From assembly GCF_002994005.1 (NCBI RefSeq), contig NZ_POSN01000004.1, forward strand, positions 1 through 64,000: a stretch of DNA of 64,000 nt. The letters are read 5' to 3'. This document shows positions 55,429 to 64,000 of the stretch, in pieces (within the stretch, counting starts at the first letter, position 1; every line of letters starts with the position of its first letter). Position numbers and translations under genes: made by a program. The stretch comes from Apilactobacillus quenuiae (GTDB lineage Bacteria; Bacillota; Bacilli; Lactobacillales; Lactobacillaceae). The notes below the pieces were generated by a model. It made no database searches, was not told where the DNA came from, and worked only from the letters and a program-made list of their open reading frames with translations.

Positions 55429-57792
55429 ATGCCTAATATTTTAAAAAAATGGGTTGAAAGCGATAAGCACGATATTAAACGCTTAAGTAAATTAGCTGAT
55501 AAAGTTGATAACTATGCTGATGAATATCGTAAATTAAGCGATGAAGATTTAAAAGCTAAGACTCCAGAATTTAAAAAACGTTATCAAAATGGTGAAACAT
55601 TAGATGACCTTCTTCCTGAAGCATTTGCTGTTGCAAGAGAAGGAGCTACTCGTGTTTTAGGATTAACGCCATTCCATGTTCAAATTATGGGTGGAATTGT
55701 ACTTCATGAAGGTAGTATTTCTGAAATGAAGACTGGTGAAGGTAAAACATTAACTGCTACTATGCCTGTATATTTGAATGCATTGGCCGGTAAGGGTGTT
55801 CATGTTATTACTGTTAATGAATACTTATCTAAACGTGATGCTGAACAAATGGGTGAACTATATAATTGGTTGGGATTAACTGTTGGTGTTAACTTAACTG
55901 AAATGAGTGCCGAAGAAAAACGTGAAGCATACAATGACGATATTACTTATTCCACTAACAGTGAGATTGGATTTGATTATTTACGTGATAACATGGTTGT
56001 TTACAAAGAAGATATGGTGCAACGTCCATTGAACTTTGCTATCGTTGATGAAGTTGATTCTATTTTAATTGATGAAGCTAGAACACCATTAATTATTTCT
56101 GGTCAAGCTAAGGGATCTCAAGAATTATATATTCAAGCTGATCGTTTTGCTAAGACTTTAAAGAATAAAGATGATTTTAAAATTGATTTGGAATCTAAAA
56201 CTGTTGCTTTAAAGGATCAAGGAATTGAAAAAGCTGAAAAATACTTTAACTTAAAGAATTTGTATGATACTGATAATACTGCTTTAACCCACCATTTGGA
56301 CGAAGCATTGCGTGCTAACTACATTATGCTTAAAGATAAGGATTATGTTGTTTCCAATGGTGAAGTATTAATTGTTGATTCATTTACTGGTCGTATTATG
56401 GAAGGTCGTCGTTTTTCTGATGGATTGCATCAAGCAATTGAAGCTAAGGAAGGCGTTGACATTCAAGAAGAAAGTAAAACTATGGCTAACATCACATACC
56501 AAAACTTATTCAGAATGTATCATAAGTTAGCTGGTATGACTGGTACTGCAAAAACAGAAGCTGATGAATTTAGAGAAATTTATAATATGGACGTTATCTC
56601 AATTCCTACTAATAAACCAGTTGCTAGAGTTGATGAACCTGATTTATTATATCCAACTCTTCAATCTAAATTCGATGCAGTTATTAGTAAAATTAAAGAA
56701 TTACACACCAAGGGACAACCAATGTTAATTGGTACTGTTGCTGTTGAGACTTCAGAATATCTTGATAATAGATTAACTGAAGAAGGAATTCCACATAACG
56801 TTTTAAATGCCAAGAATCATGCTAAAGAAGCTGACATTATTTCCAATGCTGGACAAAAGAATGCAGTTACGATTGCTACTAATATGGCTGGTCGTGGTAC
56901 TGATATTAAACTTGGACCTGGTGTTGTTGAATTAGGTGGACTAGCAGTTATTGGTACTGAACGTCATGAATCAAGACGTATTGATAATCAATTACGTGGT
57001 CGTTCAGGTCGTCAAGGAGATCCAGGACTTTCACAATTCTATCTTTCATTAGAAGATGACTTAATGCGTCGTTTTGGTTCTGATCGTATTAAGAGTTTCC
57101 TAGAAAATATGAAAGTTGATGGAGAATCAGCTGTTATTAAGAGTAGATTAATTACTAAGCAAGTGGAATCTGCTCAAAAACGTGTCGAAGGTAATAATTA
57201 CGATTCTAGAAAACAAGTTCTTCAATATGATGATGTTATGAGACAACAACGTAATGTTATTTATGGTGAAAGGTATCAAATTATTGAAGAAAATAAAACT
57301 CTTAAATGGGTACTAATGCCAATGATTCAAAGAACTATTAATAGAATTGTTAATCTGCATACCCAAGGAGATAAAAAAGATTGGGATTTAGATACTATTT
57401 TAGATTTTGCTATTAGTGCTTTAGTTAGTCCTGATCGCATTAGTTTAGATGATCTAGAAAATAAATCTGTTGATGAAATTAAAGATACTTTAATGAATCT
57501 TGCTAAACAAGTGTATAAAGAAAAGCAAGATCAATTATATGATCCTAATCAAATGCTTGAATTTGAAAAGGTAGTTATTTTAAGAGTTGTAGATTCGCAT
57601 TGGACTGATCATATTGATGAAATGGATCAATTGAGACAATCAGTTGGGTTAAGAGGTTATGGTCAATTAAACCCATTAGTTGAATATCAACGTGAAGGTT
57701 ATCAAATGTTTGAAGAAATGGTTTCAGATATCAATTATGATACAACTAGACTATTTATGAAGGCTGAAATTAGACAAAACATTGAAAGATAA
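55429..57792 (+). CDS. secA: Preprotein translocase ATPase SecA
   Basis: The motor of Sec-dependent secretion. The 787 residues have Walker [12 protein letters not shown] at about 101, [15 protein letters not shown], and the IRA/helical scaffold with [13 protein letters not shown]. It ends at EIRQNIER and lacks the C-terminal SEC-C zinc motif (CxCxSG) found in Bacillus and Escherichia, a normal variant in lactobacilli. Start ATG after AAAGGGA. Confidence 0.97.
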   Translation: MPNILKKWVESDKHDIKRLSKLADKVDNYADEYRKLSDEDLKAKTPEFKKRYQNGETLDDLLPEAFAVAREGATRVLGLTPFHVQIMGGIVLHEGSISEMKTGEGKTLTATMPVYLNALAGKGVHVITVNEYLSKRDAEQMGELYNWLGLTVGVNLTEMSAEEKREAYNDDITYSTNSEIGFDYLRDNMVVYKEDMVQRPLNFAIVDEVDSILIDEARTPLIISGQAKGSQELYIQADRFAKTLKNKDDFKIDLESKTVALKDQGIEKAEKYFNLKNLYDTDNTALTHHLDEALRANYIMLKDKDYVVSNGEVLIVDSFTGRIMEGRRFSDGLHQAIEAKEGVDIQEESKTMANITYQNLFRMYHKLAGMTGTAKTEADEFREIYNMDVISIPTNKPVARVDEPDLLYPTLQSKFDAVISKIKELHTKGQPMLIGTVAVETSEYLDNRLTEEGIPHNVLNAKNHAKEADIISNAGQKNAVTIATNMAGRGTDIKLGPGVVELGGLAVIGTERHESRRIDNQLRGRSGRQGDPGLSQFYLSLEDDLMRRFGSDRIKSFLENMKVDGESAVIKSRLITKQVESAQKRVEGNNYDSRKQVLQYDDVMRQQRNVIYGERYQIIEENKTLKWVLMPMIQRTINRIVNLHTQGDKKDWDLDTILDFAISALVSPDRISLDDLENKSVDEIKDTLMNLAKQVYKEKQDQLYDPNQMLEFEKVVILRVVDSHWTDHIDEMDQLRQSVGLRGYGQLNPLVEYQREGYQMFEEMVSDINYDTTRLFMKAEIRQNIER

Positions 57793-57796
57793 TTTT

Positions 57797-57838
57797 TAAA
57801 AACGGGGATGGACTTTTATAGTTCCATTGCCGTTTTTT
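57797..57838 (+). terminator. Terminator between secA and prfB
   Basis: Imperfect stem AAAACGGGGATGGA/TCCATTGCCGTTTT with an AT-rich loop and six T. prfB follows 22 bases later, so prfB may depend on read-through or a weak internal promoter. Confidence 0.75.
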
Positions 57839-57859
57839 ACATAAGGAGATAACAAGTTT

Positions 57860-58976
57860 ATGGAACTAAAAGATGCAAAAGATGAAATTATTAAAATAAA
57901 AAAAGCAATTGCTGGCTTTAGGGGGTCTCTTTGACTTAGATTCATTATCTGAAAATATTGAAATTAATGAGTCTAAAATGGCAGATCCTAATTTTTGGGA
58001 TGATCCTAATAAAGCCAAAGATTTTATAGAAGAAAACAATAAGCTGAAGAAAAAGTATGATAATTTTAAAGTGATTTCTAATGAGAGTGATGACCTAGAG
58101 GTTAATTTGGAACTACTTGAAGAAGGTGACGATCCTTCAATTATGGCAGAATTTGAAGATAATTTAACTAAAACTAAAAATCATTTAGAAAATTATCGTC
58201 TAGGAATGTTATTAAATGGAAAGTATGATGGTAATAATGCTATTTTAGAAATTCATCCAGGTGCAGGCGGAACAGAATCTCATGATTGGGGTATGATGTT
58301 ACTCCGCATGTACACTAGATGGGCAGAACAACATGAGTTCAAACTAGAAACTTTAAATTATCAAGTTGGTGAAGTAGCAGGAATTGATAGTGCAACTTTG
58401 TTAATATCTGGTGAAAATGCATATGGTTATTTAAAATCAGAAAAAGGTGTTCATCGATTGGTTCGAATCTCTCCATTTGATTCAGCAGGTCGTCGTCACA
58501 CATCGTTTGCTTCTGTTGATGTGATGCCGGAATTAGATGATTCCGTAAATATTGATATTAATCCAGCTGATTTAAGGGTTGATGTTTTTAGAGCTAGTGG
58601 AGCTGGTGGACAACATGTTAATAAAACTTCATCTGCAGTTCGAATTACGCATGAACCAACTGGAATTGTAGTTGCTAGCCAAGCTCAACGTTCCCAACTA
58701 CAAAACAGGGAAACTGCAATGAATATGTTAAAGTCAAAGTTGTACGAATTAGAAGAAGAAAAGAAAGCTGAGCAAAAAGCTCAATTAGAAGGTGAACAAA
58801 AAGAAATTGGCTGGGGTTCACAAATTCGTTCTTATGTTTTTCATCCTTATTCTATGGTAAAAGATCATCGTACAGGCTATGAAACTGCTAAGGTACAAGA
58901 TGTTATGGATGGTAAATTAGACAAGTTTATTAATTCATACTTACAATGGAAATTAAGCAAACAAAACCCAGATTAA
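57860..58976 (+). CDS. prfB: Peptide chain release factor 2, with programmed +1 frameshift
   Basis: Terminates translation at UGA and UAA. The ATG at 57860 (AAGGAG upstream) opens 24 sense codons, then an in-frame TGA at 57932-57934. The frameshift signal AGGGGG-TCT-CTT-TGA-C lets ribosomes slip +1 at CTT and continue as DLDSLSENIE to 58976, giving 371 residues. The GGQ hydrolysis motif (GAGGQHVNKTSSAV) and the stop-recognition motif SPFDSAGRRHTSF are present. This is the classical RF2 self-regulation: low RF2 favours the shift. Confidence 0.97.
57920..57935 (+). promoter_or_regulatory. RF2 programmed frameshift site
   Basis: Shine-Dalgarno-like AGGGGG, three bases, then the slippery CTT and TGA followed by C (a weak stop context). 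The codon between them is TCT, where TAT is common in other species. Confidence 0.95.
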
Positions 58977-58992
58977 CTTAGGAGACAAGCAA

Positions 58993-60132
58993 ATGAATTA
59001 TTTATTAACGTTATCTATAATTTTTATTCAACCAATTCTTTGGTTAGGGATAATTAAGGTTATTCTAAATAATAAAAAAAGAATTTCTCGTGAAAGAAAT
59101 TCTTTTAATACTGCAATCTATCAAAATAATTTTGAATTGAAACATTTTTTATTAGGTTTTTTAATTTTTGGTGTTTTAGGTTCGATTCTTTCAACTTTAG
59201 TTGGTGCATTTATTTCTGTTCCATGGATTCTTGGATATGAAATATTATTATTGTTAAATATTATCTTAATTCCTTATAGATTATTTCCAATTATAATAGC
59301 TGGAATAACAACTTTGATTACAATAATTCCAAATTTATCTGACTTTATTAATAACGAATTTGAATTTTCAATTGATTTATCAATGACTTCAAGTCAAAAT
59401 ATATTATTTCTTATTAGTTTAATGGTTTTAATATCTGGCTTTTTCTGGCGATATTTTGTTGGTCACTACAATACTCCCAAAGTATCTAAAAATAAGCGTG
59501 GTAATCGTGTCGCTGGATATATATTAAATGAAATGACAGTTTTTCCATTATTGGTTTTAATTCCAGGAGACCAGATTCAAAAATCTATTTCATTTTGGCC
59601 TATATTTATGATTGGACATCAATCATTTAGTTTGTTTTTATTACCTGTACTTTTAAGTGCAAAAATGAAAATCTTTAAAAACGTTCCGCGTCAGATTTCT
59701 AATGACATTGGTAATTCCATTATTAAAATAGGTGTTTTAGGATTAGCATTTACAGTGACAAGTTACTTCTTGCCAATGATTACCCTGTATTTAATTGGGA
59801 CAATAATTATTCTTTATTTGTTAATTTTAATTAAGCATAAGTTACAAGATCTTAAATCTGAAAAGTGGTTTTCTGATGCCGTTGAAGGAGTTAGAGTGAT
59901 TGGCATTAGGCCATCTACTCCCGCTTATAAAATGGGAGTGGAAATTGGCGATCGAATTGTTGAAGTTAATGATAAAACAGTTCATAATGAAGCCGAGTTT
60001 TATGAAGCAATCCTATCTTCACCTACATTTTGTCGTTTAAAATTAATAAATAGAAATGATCGAATCAAAATTGCTGAATCGGCTATTTATAATGATTCAC
60101 CAAACGAATTAGGGATTGTTTTATTTAAATAA
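58993..60132 (+). CDS. PDZ-domain membrane protein (MinJ-like)
   Basis: A 379-residue membrane protein with about seven or eight helices in residues 1-285 and a C-terminal PDZ domain around residues 298-370 (VIGIRPSTPAYKMGVEIGDR; IVEVNDKTVHNEAEF). This architecture is that of MinJ, the Bacillus protein linking DivIVA to MinCD. It follows prfB by 16 bases. Division-site function is inferred from architecture; no min or divIVA genes are nearby. Confidence 0.75.
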   Translation: MNYLLTLSIIFIQPILWLGIIKVILNNKKRISRERNSFNTAIYQNNFELKHFLLGFLIFGVLGSILSTLVGAFISVPWILGYEILLLLNIILIPYRLFPIIIAGITTLITIIPNLSDFINNEFEFSIDLSMTSSQNILFLISLMVLISGFFWRYFVGHYNTPKVSKNKRGNRVAGYILNEMTVFPLLVLIPGDQIQKSISFWPIFMIGHQSFSLFLLPVLLSAKMKIFKNVPRQISNDIGNSIIKIGVLGLAFTVTSYFLPMITLYLIGTIIILYLLILIKHKLQDLKSEKWFSDAVEGVRVIGIRPSTPAYKMGVEIGDRIVEVNDKTVHNEAEFYEAILSSPTFCRLKLINRNDRIKIAESAIYNDSPNELGIVLFK

Positions 60133-60209
60133 ATCATTTTTTGGTTAAATGTATTGTATTTATTTATGAAAAGTGTTTAAATATCTAATTCAAAGGAGTT
60201 GTTAATAAA

Positions 60210-60509
60210 TTGAAAAAATTAACTAGATCAAAAACAGACAGAATGTTAACTGGAGTTGCTGGTGGAATTGCAGAATATATAGGAATTGATTCTAGAATTA
60301 TAAGGATAATTTTTATTATTCTTGCGTTCTTTCATGGTATTGGATTACTTGCATATTTGATTTTACTTGTTTTAATGCCAAATACTCAAAAAGCAACCGG
60401 ACCTTTTGATGGGATGTTTAATCATTATAAAACTAAAGAACAATCAACTACTAAGAATAACGACAAAAGAAAAAATTTAAAAGATGTTCAAGAATTTGAT
60501 CACAAATAA
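60210..60509 (+). CDS. PspC-domain membrane protein
   Basis: A 99-residue protein with the PspC fold: RSKTDRMLTGVAGGIAEYIG followed by one hydrophobic helix (residues about 28-55) and a charged Lys/Thr/Asn tail. PspC proteins act in membrane-stress responses, but the role of this short form is unknown. The start is TTG after AAGGAG. It precedes a YvlD-like gene by 13 bases, the same pairing as in other lactobacilli. Confidence 0.9.
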   Translation: MKKLTRSKTDRMLTGVAGGIAEYIGIDSRIIRIIFIILAFFHGIGLLAYLILLVLMPNTQKATGPFDGMFNHYKTKEQSTTKNNDKRKNLKDVQEFDHK

Positions 60510-60522
60510 AGGAGCTTTACAA

Positions 60523-60870
60523 ATGGGATTTTGGGGTCGTTTATTAGTTAATACCTTATTATTTATAGCTATTGCAGGCTTCTTTCAAGGAAGCTTTTAT
60601 GTTGCTAATATAACAACTGCAATTATAGCTGCGTTTGTACTTGCTATTTTGAATACTCTGGTAAAACCGGTATTGTTTATCCTTTCATTACCAATTAATA
60701 TTTTGACATTAGGATTATTTAGCATTGTTTTAAATGCGTTTATGTTAGAAGCAACTTCATATATTGTTGGAAGTAATTTTCATTTTACGTCCTTTGGTAT
60801 GGCGATTTTAGTATCTATAATAATGTCAATTTGTAATGCGGTACTATCTAATAATCAGTCAACTGAATAA
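60523..60870 (+). CDS. YvlD-like four-helix membrane protein (phage holin family 4 type)
   Basis: A 115-residue protein with four hydrophobic helices; the core AFVLAILNTLVKPVLFILSL and LPINILTLGLFSIVLNAFML identifies the YvlD family. ATG at 60523 follows AAGGAGC by eight bases. In Bacillus the family lies with pspC-like genes in a cell-envelope stress operon. It is not evidence of a phage. Confidence 0.9.
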   Translation: MGFWGRLLVNTLLFIAIAGFFQGSFYVANITTAIIAAFVLAILNTLVKPVLFILSLPINILTLGLFSIVLNAFMLEATSYIVGSNFHFTSFGMAILVSIIMSICNAVLSNNQSTE

Positions 60871-60875
60871 TGTTA

Positions 60876-60912
60876 AAATAAGTAGGTATAGTAATACTTG
60901 CTTATTTTTTTA
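60876..60912 (+). terminator. Terminator after the YvlD-like gene
   Basis: Stem AAATAAGTAGGTAT/ATACTTGCTTATTT with G-U pairs, a 4-base loop and seven T. Confidence 0.8.
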
Positions 60913-60952
60913 TTTTTAATGTGCTTTTAAGATTAAAAGATAATAATTAAAA

Positions 60953-60961
60953 TGGTAAAAT
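60953..60961 (+). promoter_or_regulatory. Extended -10 promoter of hprK
   Basis: TG-G-TAAAAT 24 bases before hprK; no consensus -35. Confidence 0.5.
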
Positions 60962-60985
60962 AATAATAATATAGGAGGTAAACTT

Positions 60986-61924
60986 ATGACCTATAATGTT
61001 AGTGTCGCTGACTTGGTTGAAAATACACATCTAGATATTTTTTATGGTAAGGATTATTTAGATAGACCTATTACTACTAGTGATATTTCCAGACCTGGTT
61101 TAGAGTTAACTGGATATTTTAATTATTATCCAGCTAAAAGAATTCAATTGCTAGGTATTACTGAAACTTCATACGCAAAAGGTATGAATAGTGCTGATCT
61201 TTATAAAGTTATGAAGGAAATGTGTCATCCAGAGACACCGGCCTTTGTAATTTCTACGCAACTAGACCCTCCAGATGAATTAATTAGAGCTGCTAAAAAT
61301 AAGCATATTCCTATCTTAGGATCGAAACTAACAACTTCTAGAGTTCTAAGTAATATGACTAATTATTTAGAGAGTAATTTGGCAGAAAGAAAATCTATGC
61401 ACGGAGTTTTAGTTGATGTTTATGGATTAGGAGTTTTAATGACTGGTGATTCAGGAGTTGGTAAAAGTGAAACCGCTTTGGAATTAGTTAAACGTGGACA
61501 CCGTTTAATAGCTGATGATCGAGTAGAAGTATACCAACAAGATGAACAAACATTAGTTGGACAAGCTCCAAGAATTTTGCGTCATTTATTGGAAATTCGT
61601 GGAATTGGAATTATTGACGTGATGAATTTATTTGGTGCTGGAGCTGTACGTTCCAAAACTAAAGTAGATTTGATTGTTCATTTGGAAAATTGGTCAGATA
61701 ATAAAGACTATGATCGTTTAGGTAATTCTGGTGAGACTAGACGAATTTTTGATGTTGATGTTGAAAGAATTAATATTCCAGTTAAAACAGGTCGTAATTT
61801 AGCTATTATCGTTGAAGCTGCTGCTATGAACTTTAGAGCTAGAACAATGGGGTATGATGCAACTAAAGTATTCAATGATAATTTAAACAGTTTAATTAAA
61901 GAAAATTCAAAAACTAATAATTAA
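60986..61924 (+). CDS. hprK: HPr kinase/phosphorylase
   Basis: Phosphorylates HPr on Ser46, the signal for CcpA catabolite control in Bacillota, and can reverse it. The 312 residues have the P-loop MTGDSGVGKSETALELVKRG, LLEIRGIGIIDVMNLFGAGA, and DRLGNSGETRRIFD near the C-terminus. lgt and gpsA follow closely, forming an hprK-lgt-gpsA-galU unit seen in other lactobacilli. Confidence 0.97.
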   Translation: MTYNVSVADLVENTHLDIFYGKDYLDRPITTSDISRPGLELTGYFNYYPAKRIQLLGITETSYAKGMNSADLYKVMKEMCHPETPAFVISTQLDPPDELIRAAKNKHIPILGSKLTTSRVLSNMTNYLESNLAERKSMHGVLVDVYGLGVLMTGDSGVGKSETALELVKRGHRLIADDRVEVYQQDEQTLVGQAPRILRHLLEIRGIGIIDVMNLFGAGAVRSKTKVDLIVHLENWSDNKDYDRLGNSGETRRIFDVDVERINIPVKTGRNLAIIVEAAAMNFRARTMGYDATKVFNDNLNSLIKENSKTNN

Positions 61925-61931
61925 TTAAATA

Positions 61932-62777
61932 TTGAATGGAGGAGATCTTATTTCGTTATCTTTAAATCCGATTGCATTTAATTTGGGATCAATTCAAGTC
62001 CATTGGTATGGAATCTTCATTGCTAGTGCAGTTATGATTGCAGTATATCTTTCTGTTAAAGAAGGTTCTAAACGTGGAATTATTGCAGATAATATTTATG
62101 ACATGATTTTATGGGCATTACCTATTGCGATTATTTGTGCTCGTATTTATTATGTTGCATTCCAATGGCCATATTATAGTCAACATTTAGATGAAATTAT
62201 TAAAGTTTGGGATGGTGGAATAGCCATTTATGGAGCCTTAATCGGTGCTGGTATAGTTGTATTTTATTATTGTCGCAGTAAGTTTATACCAGTGTGGTTA
62301 ATGTTAGATATAATTGCCCCGACGGTAATAATGGGACAAGGTATTGGTAGATGGGGCAACTTTATGAACCAAGAAGCATTTGGTAAAATTACAAGTCTAT
62401 CTTTCTTGCAACATTTACATTTACCATCATTTATAATCAATCAGATGTTTATTCAGGGGGCATATCGTCAACCAACATTTTTATATGAATCTATTTGGGA
62501 TATCTTTGGTTTCATATTATTAATGAACTTAAGACATATTAACAATTTCTTTAAACGTGGCGAAGTATTTTTAGGTTATGTAGTTTGGTATTCATTTGGT
62601 AGATTTTTTGTTGAAGGAATGCGTACTGATAGCTTGATGGCTTTTGGTGACATTAGAGTTTCACAATTATTATCAATTATTTTATTTTTAGGTTCTATAG
62701 GTATTATTATTTTTCGTAGAAAGAAAAATAAAGATTTACCATACTATCTTGACGGTAGATCAATTATCAATAAGTAA
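61932..62777 (+). CDS. lgt: Prolipoprotein diacylglyceryl transferase
   Basis: Adds diacylglycerol to the lipobox Cys of prolipoproteins, in the membrane. About 275-281 residues with several helices and the signature region IGRWGNFMNQEAFG, plus QVHWYGIFIASAV and the C-terminal YVVWYSFGRFFVEGMRTDS. The start is uncertain: TTG 61932 has no ribosome site, and GGAGGAG at 61938-61944 lies after it and points to a start near 61950, where the in-frame codon is ATT (see findings). Confidence 0.93.
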   Translation: MNGGDLISLSLNPIAFNLGSIQVHWYGIFIASAVMIAVYLSVKEGSKRGIIADNIYDMILWALPIAIICARIYYVAFQWPYYSQHLDEIIKVWDGGIAIYGALIGAGIVVFYYCRSKFIPVWLMLDIIAPTVIMGQGIGRWGNFMNQEAFGKITSLSFLQHLHLPSFIINQMFIQGAYRQPTFLYESIWDIFGFILLMNLRHINNFFKRGEVFLGYVVWYSFGRFFVEGMRTDSLMAFGDIRVSQLLSIILFLGSIGIIIFRRKKNKDLPYYLDGRSIINK

Positions 62778-62801
62778 TATAAATTACAAGGAGATTTTAT
62801 A

Positions 62802-63818
62802 ATGGTAGAAAAAGTTGCAGTTTTAGGTGCAGGATCATGGGGTAGTATGTTAGCTAACATCTTATCTGAAAATGAAAACGAAGTTCGTTTATGGTCTTAT
62901 AAGCCAGCTCAAGTTGAAGAATTAAATAATAAACATACTAATACTAAGTATATTGAGAATTTTACATATTCTAAGGATTTAGTAGCTTATTCAGATATGA
63001 AAGAGGCTATTAAAGGAGTTGACGATATTTTATTTGTTGTTCCAGCTCAAGTTACTAGGTCAATTGCCCAAAAGGTAAATAACATTTTGGCAGAATTGAA
63101 TATGAAAGTAAATATTATTCATGGAAGTAAGGGAATTGAACAAAAAACATACAAACGGATGTCTGAAGTACTTTCTGAAGAAATCGATCCTAAATACCGT
63201 AAATCCATTTCTGTAATATCTGGTCCTAGTCAAGCTGAGTCAGTAGCCAAACACGATATTACTTTGGTTACAACTGCCTCAGAAAATATTAAAGATGCTG
63301 AGCATGTACAATCATTATTTATTAATGACTATTTCAGAGTTTACACTAATGATGATATTATAGGTGTTGAAATTGGTGCAGCATTGAAGAACATTATTGC
63401 ATTAGGAGCAGGAGCTCTTTATAGTTTAGGATATGGTGATAATACCAAAGCAGCTTTAATGACTCGTGGTTTAGCTGAAATTTCTAGATTAGGGACTTCA
63501 TTTGGAGCTAATCCGCTTACTTTTACTGGATTGTCTGGTGTTGGGGACTTAATTGTTACTGCAACAAGTAGTGATTCAAGAAACTGGCGTGCTGGATATC
63601 AATTAGGCCAAGGAAAATCATTAGATGAAGTTATTGAGCATATGGGAATGGTAATTGAAGGAATTGCAACCACTAAAGCAGCTTATGAATTAGCTAAACA
63701 ACGTGGTATTGATATGCCAATTACATCAGCCATTTATCATGTAATAAATGATGAATTAACGGTTAAAGATGCAATTAATAACTTAATGCATCGTGAAGGT
63801 CGAGCAGAACTAGACTAA
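62802..63818 (+). CDS. gpsA: Glycerol-3-phosphate dehydrogenase [NAD(P)+]
   Basis: Reduces dihydroxyacetone phosphate to sn-glycerol-3-phosphate for phospholipid synthesis. The 338 residues have the N-terminal nucleotide site AVLGAGSWGSMLANIL, the SGPSQAESVAK motif and the catalytic Lys region EIGAALKNIIALGAGAL. AAGGAG precedes ATG. galU follows after 18 bases. Confidence 0.97.
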   Translation: MVEKVAVLGAGSWGSMLANILSENENEVRLWSYKPAQVEELNNKHTNTKYIENFTYSKDLVAYSDMKEAIKGVDDILFVVPAQVTRSIAQKVNNILAELNMKVNIIHGSKGIEQKTYKRMSEVLSEEIDPKYRKSISVISGPSQAESVAKHDITLVTTASENIKDAEHVQSLFINDYFRVYTNDDIIGVEIGAALKNIIALGAGALYSLGYGDNTKAALMTRGLAEISRLGTSFGANPLTFTGLSGVGDLIVTATSSDSRNWRAGYQLGQGKSLDEVIEHMGMVIEGIATTKAAYELAKQRGIDMPITSAIYHVINDELTVKDAINNLMHREGRAELD

Positions 63819-63836
63819 ATTTAAGGAGAATCTTTT

Positions 63837-64000
63837 ATGAAAAAAATTAGAAAAGCAATTATCCCAGCTGCAGGTTTGGGAACTAGATTTTTACCAGAAA
63901 CTAAAGCAATGCCTAAGGAAATGCTTCCAGTAGTTGATAAGCCTGCAATTCAATTAATTGTTGAAGAAGCGGTTGCTTCTGGAATTACTGATATTTTAAT
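63837..64000 (+). CDS. galU: UTP-glucose-1-phosphate uridylyltransferase, 5' part
   Basis: Only the first 54 codons are in the window. The start [20 protein letters not shown] and the [14 protein letters not shown] motif identify GalU, which makes UDP-glucose. AAGGAG lies seven bases before ATG. Confidence 0.95.
   Translation, partial: MKKIRKAIIPAAGLGTRFLPETKAMPKEMLPVVDKPAIQLIVEEAVASGITDIL

Noticed and set aside
57909-57931. prfB start at TTG 57909
   Set aside because: This frame is only the part after the frameshift read upstream; the true start at 57860 has AAGGAG and the classical RF2 shift signal.
60523-60870. Phage holin, suggesting a prophage remnant
   Set aside because: The protein is a YvlD-like chromosomal family member beside a PspC gene; there are no other phage genes.

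Overview
This is a chromosomal housekeeping segment from an AT-rich (roughly 30% G+C by eye) Gram-positive bacterium of the Lactobacillaceae. The support is gene order and gene identity: the Bacillota blocks cysS-mrnC-rlmB-rae1-sig-rpmG-secE-nusG-rplKA-rplJL, tadA-ffs-dnaX-ybaB-recR-yaaL-tmk-darA-holB-yabA-rsmI and tsaB-rimI-tsaD/ABC-F/rex-groESL, together with PepC, MprF, a POT peptide transporter and salvage-only NAD genes. A small-genome lineage such as Apilactobacillus or Fructilactobacillus fits, but the genus is a guess. The coding density is high, no interval over 300 bases lacks a gene, and I see no transposase, prophage, CRISPR array or integrase.

Layout. 1-480: the 3' tip of a 23S rRNA gene, 5S rRNA, tRNA-Asn and tRNA-Thr. 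504-2415: a POT transporter, then tRNA-Tyr and tRNA-Gln. 2499-7589: proC, a GntR regulator, tagA (reverse), then pncB-nadE and a small unknown gene. 7698-11355: tex, a SprT-like protein, homoserine kinase and tRNA-Leu(AAG). 11406-19825: an LCP wall-polymer ligase, an EamA transporter, a phosphoglycerate mutase, pepC, rpiA, dUTPase, radA and a PIN/TRAM protein. 19919-28941: gltX, cysS, RNA-processing genes, a divergent sigma factor, then L33, SecE, NusG, L11, L1, L10 and L7/L12. 29059-35248: mprF and the reverse nrdHEF operon. 35457-43962: a methyltransferase, tadA, SRP RNA, the DNA polymerase III/recombination cluster, rsmI and an acyl-ACP thioesterase. 44069-51326: t6A genes, ABC-F, rex and groESL. 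51454-64000: tagO, yigZ, comFA-comFC, secA, prfB with its programmed frameshift, a MinJ-like protein, a PspC protein, a YvlD-like protein, hprK, lgt, gpsA and the start of galU.

How the genes fit together. Translation (rRNA, tRNAs, ribosomal proteins, GltX, CysS, t6A, RF2, RNA-modifying enzymes) and replication/repair (DnaX, HolB, YabA, RecR, RadA, Tmk, Dut, NrdHEF) dominate. TagO, TagA and the LCP protein suggest a teichoic-acid-like wall polymer. ComFA, ComFC and the SigH/ComX-like sigma factor suggest a competence regulon. Rex, HprK and the NrdR and CIRCE sites are the visible regulatory layer.

I do not see a wholly new gene system. The most interesting signals are regulatory: a LexA-type palindrome next to the promoter of the competence-type sigma factor; two related hairpins before rplK and rplA; a CIRCE element one base short; paired NrdR boxes three helical turns apart; a Rex-like site before rex; unexplained palindromes upstream of rpiA and the EamA gene; and a tRNA-Leu with anticodon AAG in a genome that also encodes TadA.
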